Source of the DNA: an uncultured Collinsella sp.
Lineage (GTDB): Bacteria > Actinomycetota > Coriobacteriia > Coriobacteriales > Coriobacteriaceae
DNA: 27,319 nucleotides
Assembly: GCA_902490365.1 (NCBI GenBank)
Contig: CABUDQ010000030.1
Span: 1 to 27,319 of the forward strand
Reading direction: 5' to 3'
Part shown: piece by piece, positions 13,612 through 21,323 of the stretch
Layout: the number at the start of each line of letters is the position of its first letter
Numbering within the stretch: position 1 is the first letter of the stretch
Notes under the pieces: model-generated
The model's input: only the letters and a program-made list of their open reading frames with translations
Database searches by the model: none
What the model was told of the DNA's origin: nothing
Made by a program: the position numbers and the translations under genes

Positions 13612-13704
13612 ATCGAACTGCGTGTTTCGTAGGGGGATGCTGACCCCTCGATTCAAGCCGTTGCACTTTACAGAAAGCTGGAATCATTCGAGAAGGAGTA
13701 CGCT

Positions 13705-14082
13705 TTGCCTACTATTAACCAGCTGGTTCGCCAGGGCCGTCGTTCCGTGCCCAAGAAGTCCAAGAACGCTGCTCTGCAGCACAACTCCCAGAAGCGCGGC
13801 GTGTGCACCCGCGTCTTCACCACGAGCCCCAAGAAGCCGAACTCGGCTCTTCGTAAGGTTGCCCGTGTTCGCCTTGTCAACGGCATCGAAGTTACTGCTT
13901 ACATCCCGGGTGAGGGCCACAACCTGCAGGAGCACTCCATCGTGCTCGTCCGCGGCGGTCGTGTCCGTGACCTCCCTGGTGTCCGTTATCACGTCATCCG
14001 TGGCGCCTACGACGCTGCTCCGGTCCAGAACCGTATGCAGGCCCGTTCCAAGTACGGTGCTAAGCGCCCCAAGGCTAAATAA
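13705..14082 (+). CDS. rpsL: 30S ribosomal protein S12
   Basis: Encodes a 125-residue S12, part of the decoding centre that controls accuracy of tRNA selection. Starts at TTG 13705 with AGAAGGA upstream (13691-13697) and the conserved MPTINQLVRQGR. The two loops that decide streptomycin response are visible. The first, SPKKPNSALRK, has Lys43 as in sensitive bacteria. In the second, RGGRVRDLPGV, residue 88 is Arg, where most bacteria have Lys. Lys88-to-Arg is a well-known streptomycin-resistance change in Mycobacterium tuberculosis, so reduced sensitivity is plausible here. First gene of the str-type operon. Confidence 0.97.
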   Translation: MPTINQLVRQGRRSVPKKSKNAALQHNSQKRGVCTRVFTTSPKKPNSALRKVARVRLVNGIEVTAYIPGEGHNLQEHSIVLVRGGRVRDLPGVRYHVIRGAYDAAPVQNRMQARSKYGAKRPKAK

Positions 14083-14155
14083 GCCAGATAACGTTTTGAT
14101 ACTTTCGCCGTGTGCCGCCTAAGCGCCGCACGGTAGACACTTAAGGAGATTTCAC

Positions 14156-14629
14156 ATGCCGCGTCGTGCAGCAGCTAATCGTCGTGAGGTTCAGCCTGAC
14201 GCCGTTTACAACAACCGCCTGGTGACTCAGCTCATCAACAAGGTCCTTCTTGACGGCAAGAAGGCCACCGCTGAGCGCATCGTTTACACCGCTTTCGAGA
14301 TCGTTGCCGAGAAGTCTGAGGGTGGCGACGCTCTCGCTACCTTCAAGAAGGCTATGGACAACGTCAAGCCCACGCTCGAGGTTAAGCCCAAGCGTGTCGG
14401 TGGCGCTACCTATCAGGTCCCGATGGAGGTCAACTCCCGTCGTTCCACCGCTCTGGGTATCCGCTGGATCGTCAACTTCTCCCGCGCTCGCAAGGAGAAG
14501 ACCATGGCCGAGCGTCTCGCCAACGAGATTCTCGACGCCTCCAACGGCCTGGGCGCTTCCGTCAAGAAGCGTGAGGACGTCTTCAAGATGGCCGAGGCCA
14601 ACCGCGCGTTCTCTCACTATCGTTGGTAA
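14156..14629 (+). CDS. rpsG: 30S ribosomal protein S7
   Basis: Encodes a 157-residue S7, the primary binder of the 3' domain of 16S rRNA, which nucleates head assembly. Typical sequence: MPRRAAANRREVQPD at the start, NKVLLDGKKATAERIVY near residue 24, GGATYQVPMEV in the middle and RAFSHYRW at the end. ATG 14156 has AAGGAG (14143-14148). The 73-nt gap after rpsL contains a partial dyad around CCGTG/CACGG (14108-14133). In Escherichia coli the equivalent gap binds S7 for feedback control; the same use here is only an inference. Confidence 0.97.
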   Translation: MPRRAAANRREVQPDAVYNNRLVTQLINKVLLDGKKATAERIVYTAFEIVAEKSEGGDALATFKKAMDNVKPTLEVKPKRVGGATYQVPMEVNSRRSTALGIRWIVNFSRARKEKTMAERLANEILDASNGLGASVKKREDVFKMAEANRAFSHYRW

Positions 14630-14648
14630 GTTAAGGTAAGGAACTAAC

Positions 14649-16748
14649 ATGGCTAAGCCTAAGTACAAGCTTTCCGATACCCGTAACATCGGCATCATGG
14701 CTCACATCGATGCCGGTAAGACCACCACGACCGAGCGTATTCTTTACTACACCGGTAAGACCCACAAGATCGGTGAGGTTCATGAGGGCGCTGCCACCAT
14801 GGACTGGATGGTTCAGGAGCAGGAGCGCGGCGTAACCATTACCTCCGCTGCTACCACCTGCTTCTGGAACAAGGACGGTAAGGACTACCGCATCCAGATC
14901 ATCGACACCCCGGGCCACGTTGACTTCACCGCCGAGGTCGAGCGCTGCCTGCGCGTCCTCGATGGCGCTGTTGCCGTCTTTGACGCCGTTGCCGGCGTTC
15001 AGCCCCAGTCTGAGACCGTTTGGCGTCAGGCTTCTACTTTCAACGTCCCCCGCATCGCCTTCATCAACAAGTATGACCGCGTGGGCGCTGACTTCTTCAA
15101 CGCTATCGAGACCATGAAGGATCGTCTCGACGCTAACGCCGTGGCCGCTCAGGTCCCGATGGGCGCCGAGGACAACTTCTGGGGCGTCATCGACCTCGTT
15201 ACCATGACTGCATGGGACTTCAAGGCCGACGAGAAGGGCATGACCTACCCTGAGCCGATGGAAGAGATCCCGGCTGAGTTTGCCGACATCGCTGCCACCA
15301 AGCGCGAGGAGCTCCTCGACGCTGCTGCCAGCTTTGACGACGAGCTCATGGAGAAGATCCTCATGGAGGAGGACTTCACCGTCGAGGAGCTCAAGGCTGC
15401 TCTGCGCAAGGGCGTTCTGGCCAATGAGCTCAACCTCGTCTTCGTGGGCTCCGCCTACAAGAACAAGGGCGTCCAGGAGCTGCTCGACGCTGTCGTCGAC
15501 TACCTGCCCAGCCCGCTCGACGTCGAGGCTGTCACCGGTACCGATCCGGACACCGGCGAGGAGATCCAGCGTCATCCTTCCTTCGACGAGCCCTTCTCCG
15601 GCCTGGTCTTCAAGATCATGACCGACCCGTTCGTCGGTAAGCTCACCTACGTCCGCGTTTACTCCGGCCGCGCCGAGTCCGGCTCCTACGTGGTCAACGC
15701 TTCCAACGGTCAGCGCGAGCGCCTCGGCCGCATCCTCGAGATGAACGCCGCCGAGCGTATCGACCGTGACGACGCTGCCGCCGGCGACATCGTCGCTTGC
15801 GTCGGCTTCAAGAACTCCACCACCGGTGACACCCTGTGCGCCGAGGGCAAGGAGATCGTCCTCGAGAAGATCGAGTTCGCTAAGCCCGTTATCGACGTTG
15901 CCATCGAGCCCAAGACCAAGGCCGAGCAGGACAAGATGTCCCTGGCTCTGACCAAGCTCGCCGAGGAGGACCCGACCTTCCAGGTGTCCACCAACCACGA
16001 GACCGGCCAGACCATCATCGCCGGCATGGGCGAGCTGCACCTCGAGATCATCGTCGACCGTCTGCTCCGCGAGTTCAAGGTTGACGCTAACGTCGGTAAG
16101 CCCCAGGTCGCCTACCGCGAGACCGCTGGTCACGACGTCGAGAAGGCTGAGGGCAAGTTCGTCCGTCAGTCCGGTGGTCGCGGTCAGTACGGCCACGCCG
16201 TCATCAAGCTCGAGAAGATGGAGGAGGGCTTCGGCTACGAGTTCGTCAACGCTATCGTCGGCGGCGTCGTGCCCAAGGAGTACATCCCGTCCATCGACAA
16301 GGGCATCCAGGAGGCCCTGAACACCGGTGTTATCGCCGGCTTCCCGGTCCTCGACGTCAAGGTCACCCTGTTCGACGGTTCTTACCACGAGGTCGACTCC
16401 TCCGAGGCCGCCTTTAAGATCGCCGGTTCCATGGCTATCAAGGACGCCCTCAAGAAGTCCGACCCGCAGCTGCTCGAGCCGATCATGGCTGTCGAGGTCG
16501 AGACCCCCGAGCAGTACATGGGCGACGTTATGGGCAACCTCTCCGGTCGCCGCGGCAAGATCGAGGGCATGGAGGATCGCAAGAACAGCAAGCTCATCCG
16601 TGCCAAGGTGCCGCTGGGCGAGATGTTCGGTTACGCTACCGACCTTCGCTCCCAGACCCAGGGCCGTGCATCCTACACGATGCAGTTCGACTCTTATGAG
16701 CCCGCGCCCAAGTCCATCGTGGACGAGGTCATGAGCAAGAACGCCTAA
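14649..16748 (+). CDS. fusA: Elongation factor G
   Basis: Encodes 699-residue EF-G, the GTPase that drives ribosomal translocation and, with RRF, recycling. The G domain shows the P-loop AHIDAGKTTTTE (from residue 18), the switch-I RGVTITSA, DTPGHVDFT and the guanine-specificity motif NKYD, where NKMD is more usual but NKxD is kept. Domains III-V follow in order, with SGGRGQYGHA and GGVVPKEYIPS in domain IV and the GRRGKIEGME segment in domain V. Length is normal. ATG 14649 follows rpsG by 19 bp with AAGGTAAGGAA upstream. No tuf gene follows, unlike the classic str operon. Confidence 0.98.
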   Translation: MAKPKYKLSDTRNIGIMAHIDAGKTTTTERILYYTGKTHKIGEVHEGAATMDWMVQEQERGVTITSAATTCFWNKDGKDYRIQIIDTPGHVDFTAEVERCLRVLDGAVAVFDAVAGVQPQSETVWRQASTFNVPRIAFINKYDRVGADFFNAIETMKDRLDANAVAAQVPMGAEDNFWGVIDLVTMTAWDFKADEKGMTYPEPMEEIPAEFADIAATKREELLDAAASFDDELMEKILMEEDFTVEELKAALRKGVLANELNLVFVGSAYKNKGVQELLDAVVDYLPSPLDVEAVTGTDPDTGEEIQRHPSFDEPFSGLVFKIMTDPFVGKLTYVRVYSGRAESGSYVVNASNGQRERLGRILEMNAAERIDRDDAAAGDIVACVGFKNSTTGDTLCAEGKEIVLEKIEFAKPVIDVAIEPKTKAEQDKMSLALTKLAEEDPTFQVSTNHETGQTIIAGMGELHLEIIVDRLLREFKVDANVGKPQVAYRETAGHDVEKAEGKFVRQSGGRGQYGHAVIKLEKMEEGFGYEFVNAIVGGVVPKEYIPSIDKGIQEALNTGVIAGFPVLDVKVTLFDGSYHEVDSSEAAFKIAGSMAIKDALKKSDPQLLEPIMAVEVETPEQYMGDVMGNLSGRRGKIEGMEDRKNSKLIRAKVPLGEMFGYATDLRSQTQGRASYTMQFDSYEPAPKSIVDEVMSKNA

Positions 16749-16808
16749 GTTCGAGCTCCCTGTTACGTAATCCGCGAGAGCATCTCTCGCACTCTTTGGA
16801 GGTTTAAG

Positions 16809-17117
16809 TTGGCTACCCAGAAGATCCGCATTCGCCTCAAGGGCTATGATCACGAGGTCGTCGATCAGTCCGCGAAGCTCATCGTCGAGACCGCTCAGAA
16901 GACCGGCGCTCGCGTTTCCGGTCCTGTCCCCCTGCCCACCGAGCGCAACCTGTACACGGTTATCCGCTCGCCGCACGTGAACAAGGACTCCCGTGAGCAG
17001 TTCGAGATGCGCACCCACAAGCGTCTCATCGACATCCTCGACCCCACCTCGGGCACCGTTGATTCGCTCATGCGTCTCGACCTCCCCGCTGGCGTCGACA
17101 TCGACATCAAGCTCTAA
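16809..17117 (+). CDS. rpsJ: 30S ribosomal protein S10
   Basis: Encodes a 102-residue S10, a head protein of the small subunit that also works as NusE in transcription antitermination. The full family sequence is present: QKIRIRLKGYDHEVVDQS at the start, GPVPLPTERNLYTVIRSPHVNKDSREQFEMRTHKR in the middle and a C-terminal LDLPAGVDIDIKL. Start is TTG 16809 with GGAGG (16797-16801). It normally heads the S10 operon, but here a terminator follows at once and rplC is absent, so S10 is made as the last gene of the rpsL operon. Confidence 0.97.
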   Translation: MATQKIRIRLKGYDHEVVDQSAKLIVETAQKTGARVSGPVPLPTERNLYTVIRSPHVNKDSREQFEMRTHKRLIDILDPTSGTVDSLMRLDLPAGVDIDIKL

Positions 17118-17137
17118 GCGATATCGCTCATAGCTTA

Positions 17138-17174
17138 AAGGGCCCCGCTGCCGTTACGGTAGCGGGGCCCTTTT
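17138..17174. terminator. Bidirectional terminator between rpsJ and birA
   Basis: GGGCCCCGCT (17140-17149) pairs with AGCGGGGCCC (17161-17170), with an inner CCG/CGG stem, A residues on the left and TTTT on the right. It can stop rpsJ transcription rightward and birA transcription leftward, which fits the convergent gene order. Confidence 0.92.
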
Positions 17175-17232
17175 GTTTTGAGCTTAGGTTTTAAGAGGCG
17201 AATAATGCTGCTGAGAGGATGGCTTTGGCACC

Positions 17233-18009
17233 CTATGCGCTCAAAGGGCGCAAGGATGCTTCTTCGAAGTGGAATGCGCGGAGCCCGCCCGCCGTCTCGA
17301 TGTTCGCGCGACCATAATCGTCGACCGTTCTGAATATTCCTCGCGCCAGCTCTTCTCCAGCGGGGGAGCGGGCAATTACGTGGTTCCCAATCCAATTGAG
17401 GTGGGCGACATAATCATCGAGGATGGGCGCAAGCGGGCCGACGCTACTCTCCATTGTATTAAGGCACTTCTCCCAAGTGTCTACACCCTCAACGACCGCA
17501 TGGTAGACCGCATCGAGCAGCGTATCGACCGTGGGAACATTCTTGTTGAGATCCGAGAGGCCGATTGCCGCCAGCCCGCCATCGGGAACCTCCGAGGGCA
17601 CATAGTTCACATTGACGCCAATGCCGCAGACGGCGAAGGGTTTGCCTTCGTTATCGCGTGCTGCCTCGACTAAGATGCCGCCAAGTTTGCGCCCTCGAGC
17701 GACCAAGTCGTTGGGCCATTTGAGGCCAATCTCGTTTGCAAGACCCTGTTTTTCGAGCGCCTCGAGCACCGCTAGGCCGCTGACGGCAGCAAGACCAGAG
17801 TACTTCGCAGGATTAACGCATGGACGCAGGACAATCGAAAGCAATAGGTTGCCGGCGGTTGAATCCCACTTGTGGCCGCGCCGGCCGCGTCCTGCTGTCT
17901 GAGCCCGGGCGGCAAGTCCTGTGCCGTGCGGCGCTCCCTGTTTTCCTGCTTCGAGCAGGTCATCGTTGGTCGATCCGGTTACGTCGACTATCGTTAATTT
18001 GGCATCCAT
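17233..18009 (-). CDS. birA: Biotin-[acetyl-CoA-carboxylase] ligase, class I
   Basis: Encodes a 258-residue ligase that makes biotinyl-AMP and transfers biotin to the AccB lysine. Seen: the STND start of the catalytic core (13-16), the biotin/ATP loop GRGRRGHKW (40-48), KWPNDL and KLGGILVEA, and a small C-terminal beta domain with RTVDDYGRA. There is no N-terminal helix-turn-helix, so unlike E. coli BirA it cannot act as a DNA-binding repressor. Start is ATG 18009 with AGGAGGT on the minus strand (18020-18026). The frame extends upstream to 18096 but loses homology. It is divergent from the fatty-acid operon whose AccB is its substrate, and probably shares the operators between them. Confidence 0.95.
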   Translation of the reverse strand: MDAKLTIVDVTGSTNDDLLEAGKQGAPHGTGLAARAQTAGRGRRGHKWDSTAGNLLLSIVLRPCVNPAKYSGLAAVSGLAVLEALEKQGLANEIGLKWPNDLVARGRKLGGILVEAARDNEGKPFAVCGIGVNVNYVPSEVPDGGLAAIGLSDLNKNVPTVDTLLDAVYHAVVEGVDTWEKCLNTMESSVGPLAPILDDYVAHLNWIGNHVIARSPAGEELARGIFRTVDDYGRANIETAGGLRAFHFEEASLRPLSA

Positions 18010-18101
18010 AACGGCTGCTACCTCCTTAATGAATAAGTGAATAACGCAATGGTGTCGAGAGAGACACAATGTGAAGCCTTTGTCGCATTTGGACAATTTA
18101 A

Positions 18102-18117
18102 TGTTAACACGTTAACA
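18102..18117. promoter_or_regulatory. Operator 1 in the birA-fabH gap
   Basis: TGTTAACACGTTAACA has 7-bp inverted arms (TGTTAAC, GTTAACA) around a 2-bp centre. A second near-copy lies 48 bp downstream. This copy overlaps the proposed -35 of the fab promoter and is also positioned to affect birA. The repressor is not encoded in the window. Confidence 0.65.
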
Positions 18118-18138
18118 ATGACTGAAATGCGCTATCCT
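18111..18138 (+). promoter_or_regulatory. Possible promoter of the fab-acc operon
   Basis: TATCCT (18133-18138) is identical to the -10 of the proposed rpsL promoter. A -35 around GTTAAC (18111-18116, 16-bp spacer) lies within operator 1. The -35 is poor, so this promoter is tentative. Confidence 0.4.
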
Positions 18139-18149
18139 CTCTTGGTCGA

Positions 18150-18165
18150 TGTAAACACGTCAACA
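18150..18165. promoter_or_regulatory. Operator 2 in the birA-fabH gap
   Basis: TGTAAACACGTCAACA matches operator 1 at 14 of 16 positions and lies just downstream of the proposed -10, before the fabH ribosome site. Two similar dyads around one promoter are typical of repression. Confidence 0.6.
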
Positions 18166-18183
18166 ACTCAAAGGAGGTTAGTG

Positions 18184-19143
18184 ATGGGTTTCACGATTCT
18201 TGGAACAGGCTCGGCGCTTCCTGAGCGCAGTGTTTCCAATGACGAGCTGTCCGAGTTCCTCGATACCTCGGATGAGTGGATTTTTACCCGCACAGGTATT
18301 AAGAGTCGCCACGTCTGCACCACCGAGTCACTTGACGACCTTGCCGTAGCGGCGAGCGAGCGGGCACTTCAGGTGTCCGGAATCGACGCGAGCCAGTTGG
18401 ATCTGATCGTCTGCTCGACGACGACGGGTGACCACCTTGTTCCCGCCGAGGCGTGTGCCGTTGCTGAGCGACTGGGCGCGACGTGCCCTGCCTTCGATGT
18501 CTCGGCTGCCTGCGCCGGCTTCGTATTTGCGCTCGATGTTGCCGAGGGCTATATCGCGCGAGGACGAGCCAAGCATGTGCTTGTCGTTGCCGCCGAGCAG
18601 ATGACGCGCGCGCTCGATTGGACCGACCGCGCCACCTGTGTGCTCTTTGGCGATGGGGCAGGCGCCGCGGTGATTGAGGCTGGGGGAGACAGCCCCCTTG
18701 CCGTTGAGCTTTCGACGGCGCCCGACGTCGAGACGTTGTGCGTTCCCGGTCTGGTCGGCACCTCGCCGTTTAAGGCCTCCGCAGATAGCGAGAGCGTGCT
18801 GTCCATGAATGGCCGCCGCGTGTTCAAGTTCGGCGTCAACGCGATTTGCGACACGGTCCATAAGCTTGCGAGCGATGCGGGCATTTCGGTCGAGGACATC
18901 GACCATTTTGTATTCCATCAGGCTAACGAACGAATCCTGAGTCAGGCGGTCAAGCGCCTCGGTGTGCCAGACAAGCGCGTGGTTCGAACGCTGCGCGAGA
19001 CCGGCAACATTTCGAGCGCATGCATTCCGCTTGCCCTCGACCGGCTGGCAAACGCCGGTGCACTTCACACGGGCGACACCATCACCCTCGTTGGATTTGG
19101 CGCCGGTCTGGATATAGGTGGCTATCTACTTCGTTGGAAGTAG
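18184..19143 (+). CDS. fabH: 3-oxoacyl-ACP synthase III
   Basis: Encodes a 319-residue condensing enzyme that starts fatty-acid chains by joining an acyl-CoA primer to malonyl-ACP. The catalytic triad is present: Cys110 in SAACAGF, His245 in HQAN and Asn275 in GNISSA. The N-terminus GFTILGTGSALPERSVSNDEL and TSDEWIFTRTGI are typical. ATG 18184 has AAGGAGG at 18171-18177. The frame continues upstream to 18037 but through the operators, so the longer reading is rejected. First gene of an eleven-function cluster transcribed rightward. Confidence 0.96.
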   Translation: MGFTILGTGSALPERSVSNDELSEFLDTSDEWIFTRTGIKSRHVCTTESLDDLAVAASERALQVSGIDASQLDLIVCSTTTGDHLVPAEACAVAERLGATCPAFDVSAACAGFVFALDVAEGYIARGRAKHVLVVAAEQMTRALDWTDRATCVLFGDGAGAAVIEAGGDSPLAVELSTAPDVETLCVPGLVGTSPFKASADSESVLSMNGRRVFKFGVNAICDTVHKLASDAGISVEDIDHFVFHQANERILSQAVKRLGVPDKRVVRTLRETGNISSACIPLALDRLANAGALHTGDTITLVGFGAGLDIGGYLLRWK

Positions 19144-19195
19144 TCGCACATAGGAAATAAAAACGCCCCTAGGGCACAAACAAAGGAGAACTACC

Positions 19196-19432
19196 ATGGC
19201 AGATCAGAAGACCTTCGAGCGCGTTTGCGATGTTATCCGCGAGACCGCCGGTCTTGACGATGTCGAGATGAAGCCCGAGTCCACGCTCGAGGAGATTGGT
19301 CTCGACAGTCTGGGCACCGTCGAGATCCTCGTCGCCGTTGAGGACGAGTTTGGCATCCAGCTCGATACCGAGGAGAACCCCAAGACGGTCGGCGAGTTCG
19401 CCGATACGGTCGAGGCGGCATTGGAGAAGTAG
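19196..19432 (+). CDS. acpP: Acyl carrier protein
   Basis: Encodes a 78-residue acidic carrier protein that holds growing acyl chains on a phosphopantetheine arm attached to Ser38 of the GLDSLGTVE motif. Strong AAAGGAG ribosome site (19182-19188). Its position between fabH and fabK, with only 2 bp before fabK, marks it as the carrier of this fatty-acid synthase rather than a specialised one. Confidence 0.96.
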   Translation: MADQKTFERVCDVIRETAGLDDVEMKPESTLEEIGLDSLGTVEILVAVEDEFGIQLDTEENPKTVGEFADTVEAALEK

Positions 19433-19434
19433 AG

Positions 19435-20379
19435 ATGCTCAAGACTTCTCTCTGCGATCTGCTCGGCATCGAAAAGCCCGTGTTCCAGGGCGGTATGGCC
19501 TGGATCGCCGACGCCTCGCTGGCGTCCGCAGTGTCCGAGGCGGGCGGCTTAGGGATTATCGCGGCCATGAACGCCGACGCCAACTGGCTGCGCGACCAGA
19601 TTCATGAGCTGCGCGCCAGGACGGATAAGCCCTTTGGCGTCAACGTCATGCTCATGAGCCCGTTTGCCGACGAGGTCGCGCGGGTCGTGATTGACGAGCG
19701 GGTACCGGTCGTCGTGACGGGTGCCGGCAATCCCACCAAGTACATGAAGGCGTGGAACGAGGCGGGCATCAAGGTCATCCCGGTCGTTGCCTCGGTGGCG
19801 CTGGCGCGCCTCGTGGCGCGTCGTGGAGCCACTGCCGTGGTTGCCGAGGGTACCGAATCAGGCGGCCATATTGGCGAGACCTCGACGATGGCACTGGTGC
19901 CGCAGGTTGTCGATGCGGTCGATATTCCCGTGGTTGCGGCTGGCGGTATCGCCGATGGCCGCGGCGTGGCGGCCGCCTTTATGCTGGGCGCCGCCGGCGT
20001 GCAGGTGGGTACGCGCTTTCTGATCGCAGATGAGTGCACCGTATCGGAGCAGTACAAGGAGATGGTCCTGAAGGCCAACGACACCTCGACGCGTGCGACC
20101 GGCCGCTCGACGGGACACCCGGTGCGTGCCCTCAAGAGCCCCTTCACCAACGCCTACGCCAAGAGCGAGGCGGCGGGCGTAAGCGTCGAGGAGCTCGGGG
20201 CCATGGGCACGGGCGCCCTTCGCAAGGCCGCCAAGGACGGCAATTACGAAGAGGGCTCGTTTTTGTGTGGACAGATTGCCGGCATGGTCAACGAGCGCCA
20301 AAGCGCACGTGAAATCGTTGACGACCTGGTCGATGGCGCCGAGCACGTCCTGAAGGGTGCGTGCGCATGGGTGGCGTAG
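19435..20379 (+). CDS. fabK: Enoyl-ACP reductase II, FMN-dependent
   Basis: Encodes a 314-residue TIM-barrel flavoprotein of the nitronate-monooxygenase/FabK family that carries out the last reduction of each elongation cycle. Visible motifs: PVFQGGMAWIADASLASAVS at the start, GGLGII near residue 37, VVVTGAGNP, EGTESGGHIG with His145, and VVAAGGIADGRGVAAA then GVQVGTRF for flavin binding. Context (acpP before, fabD after) favours FabK over nitronate monooxygenase. FabK enzymes are not inhibited by triclosan. No fabI is present in the window. It overlaps fabD by 13 nt. Confidence 0.94.
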   Translation: MLKTSLCDLLGIEKPVFQGGMAWIADASLASAVSEAGGLGIIAAMNADANWLRDQIHELRARTDKPFGVNVMLMSPFADEVARVVIDERVPVVVTGAGNPTKYMKAWNEAGIKVIPVVASVALARLVARRGATAVVAEGTESGGHIGETSTMALVPQVVDAVDIPVVAAGGIADGRGVAAAFMLGAAGVQVGTRFLIADECTVSEQYKEMVLKANDTSTRATGRSTGHPVRALKSPFTNAYAKSEAAGVSVEELGAMGTGALRKAAKDGNYEEGSFLCGQIAGMVNERQSAREIVDDLVDGAEHVLKGACAWVA

Positions 20380-21293
20380 CGTTTCTGTTTGCCGGCCAGG
20401 GCGCCCAGCACCCCGCGATGGGCGTCGACCTGATCGAGGCATCGCCGGCGGCCGCCGAGGTGTTCGCCATTGCCGACGAGGTGCGCCCGGGGACCAGTGA
20501 GCAGTGCCGAAGCGCCTCCAAGGAGGAACTCTCGCAGACCGAGAACACGCAGCCGTGCGTGTTCGTTCACGATCTGGCAGCGGCTGCCGCCCTGCGTGAG
20601 CGCGGCGTGGTACCTACCGCCTGTGCGGGTTTTTCGCTTGGCGAGGTCGCCGCGCTCACCTTTGCGGGGGCGTTCGATACGCGAGCGGGTTTTGAGCTCG
20701 TATGTGAGCGTGCGGCATTGATGGCCACGGCGGCCGAGCGTCACCCCGGCGGCATGCGCGCCGTCATCAAACTCGATGCGGCGCAGGTCGAGGGCTTGGC
20801 AAAACAGGCCGGCGAGGACTGCTGGCCGGTCAACTACAACAGCCCCCAGCAGACGGTTGTGGCCGGAGCGCCCGAGGCGCTGCAGGAGCTCGACGTTCTA
20901 GTGAAAGAGGCTGGCGGTCGCGCCATGAAGGTCGCGGTGTCGGGTGCATTCCATAGCCCCTATATGGCCGAGGCGACCTGTGGCCTTGCTGCATATATCG
21001 AGGCCGGTCACGCGCCGTCCCCGCTGCTGATTCCTGTTATGGCAAATATGACAGCGGCGCCCTATCCGGCCGACCCGCAGGCGGCAGCGGAGATGCTGGC
21101 CAACCAGGTGAGTCATGCCGTGCGCTGGGTCGACACGCTGCATGTTCTGCAGGATCAAGGCATCGATACGTTTATTGAGGTCGGCCCTGGCAAAACGTTG
21201 TCCGGCTTGGTCAAGCGTACGTTGAGCGACGTTCGCGTGTATTCGTGCGAAACGGCCGAGCAGGTCGCAGCTATTGCCGACGAGCTCGCATAG
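20367..21293 (+). CDS. fabD: Malonyl-CoA:ACP transacylase
   Basis: Encodes a 308-residue acyltransferase that moves malonyl from CoA to AcpP. GQGAQ (about 10-14), the nucleophile Ser90 in GFSLGEV, and His196 in the AFHSPYM motif are visible; the C-terminal EVGPGKTLSGLVKRT is typical. ATG 20367 is preferred over the in-frame GTG at 20361 because the AAGGG motif (20353-20357) is better spaced. The start lies within the end of fabK, implying translational coupling. Confidence 0.95.
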   Translation: MGGVAFLFAGQGAQHPAMGVDLIEASPAAAEVFAIADEVRPGTSEQCRSASKEELSQTENTQPCVFVHDLAAAAALRERGVVPTACAGFSLGEVAALTFAGAFDTRAGFELVCERAALMATAAERHPGGMRAVIKLDAAQVEGLAKQAGEDCWPVNYNSPQQTVVAGAPEALQELDVLVKEAGGRAMKVAVSGAFHSPYMAEATCGLAAYIEAGHAPSPLLIPVMANMTAAPYPADPQAAAEMLANQVSHAVRWVDTLHVLQDQGIDTFIEVGPGKTLSGLVKRTLSDVRVYSCETAEQVAAIADELA

Positions 21294-21323
21294 TCCACAG
21301 AGCTGTAACCCGAAAGGAATGAC

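Noticed and set aside
14631..17018. Reverse-strand open frame of 795 codons opposite fusA-rpsJ
   Set aside because: Same codon-bias shadow, with low-complexity composition and no family resemblance.
18037..18183. N-terminal extension of fabH
   Set aside because: It would translate the operators and promoter. The conserved MGFTILG start and AAGGAGG support 18184.
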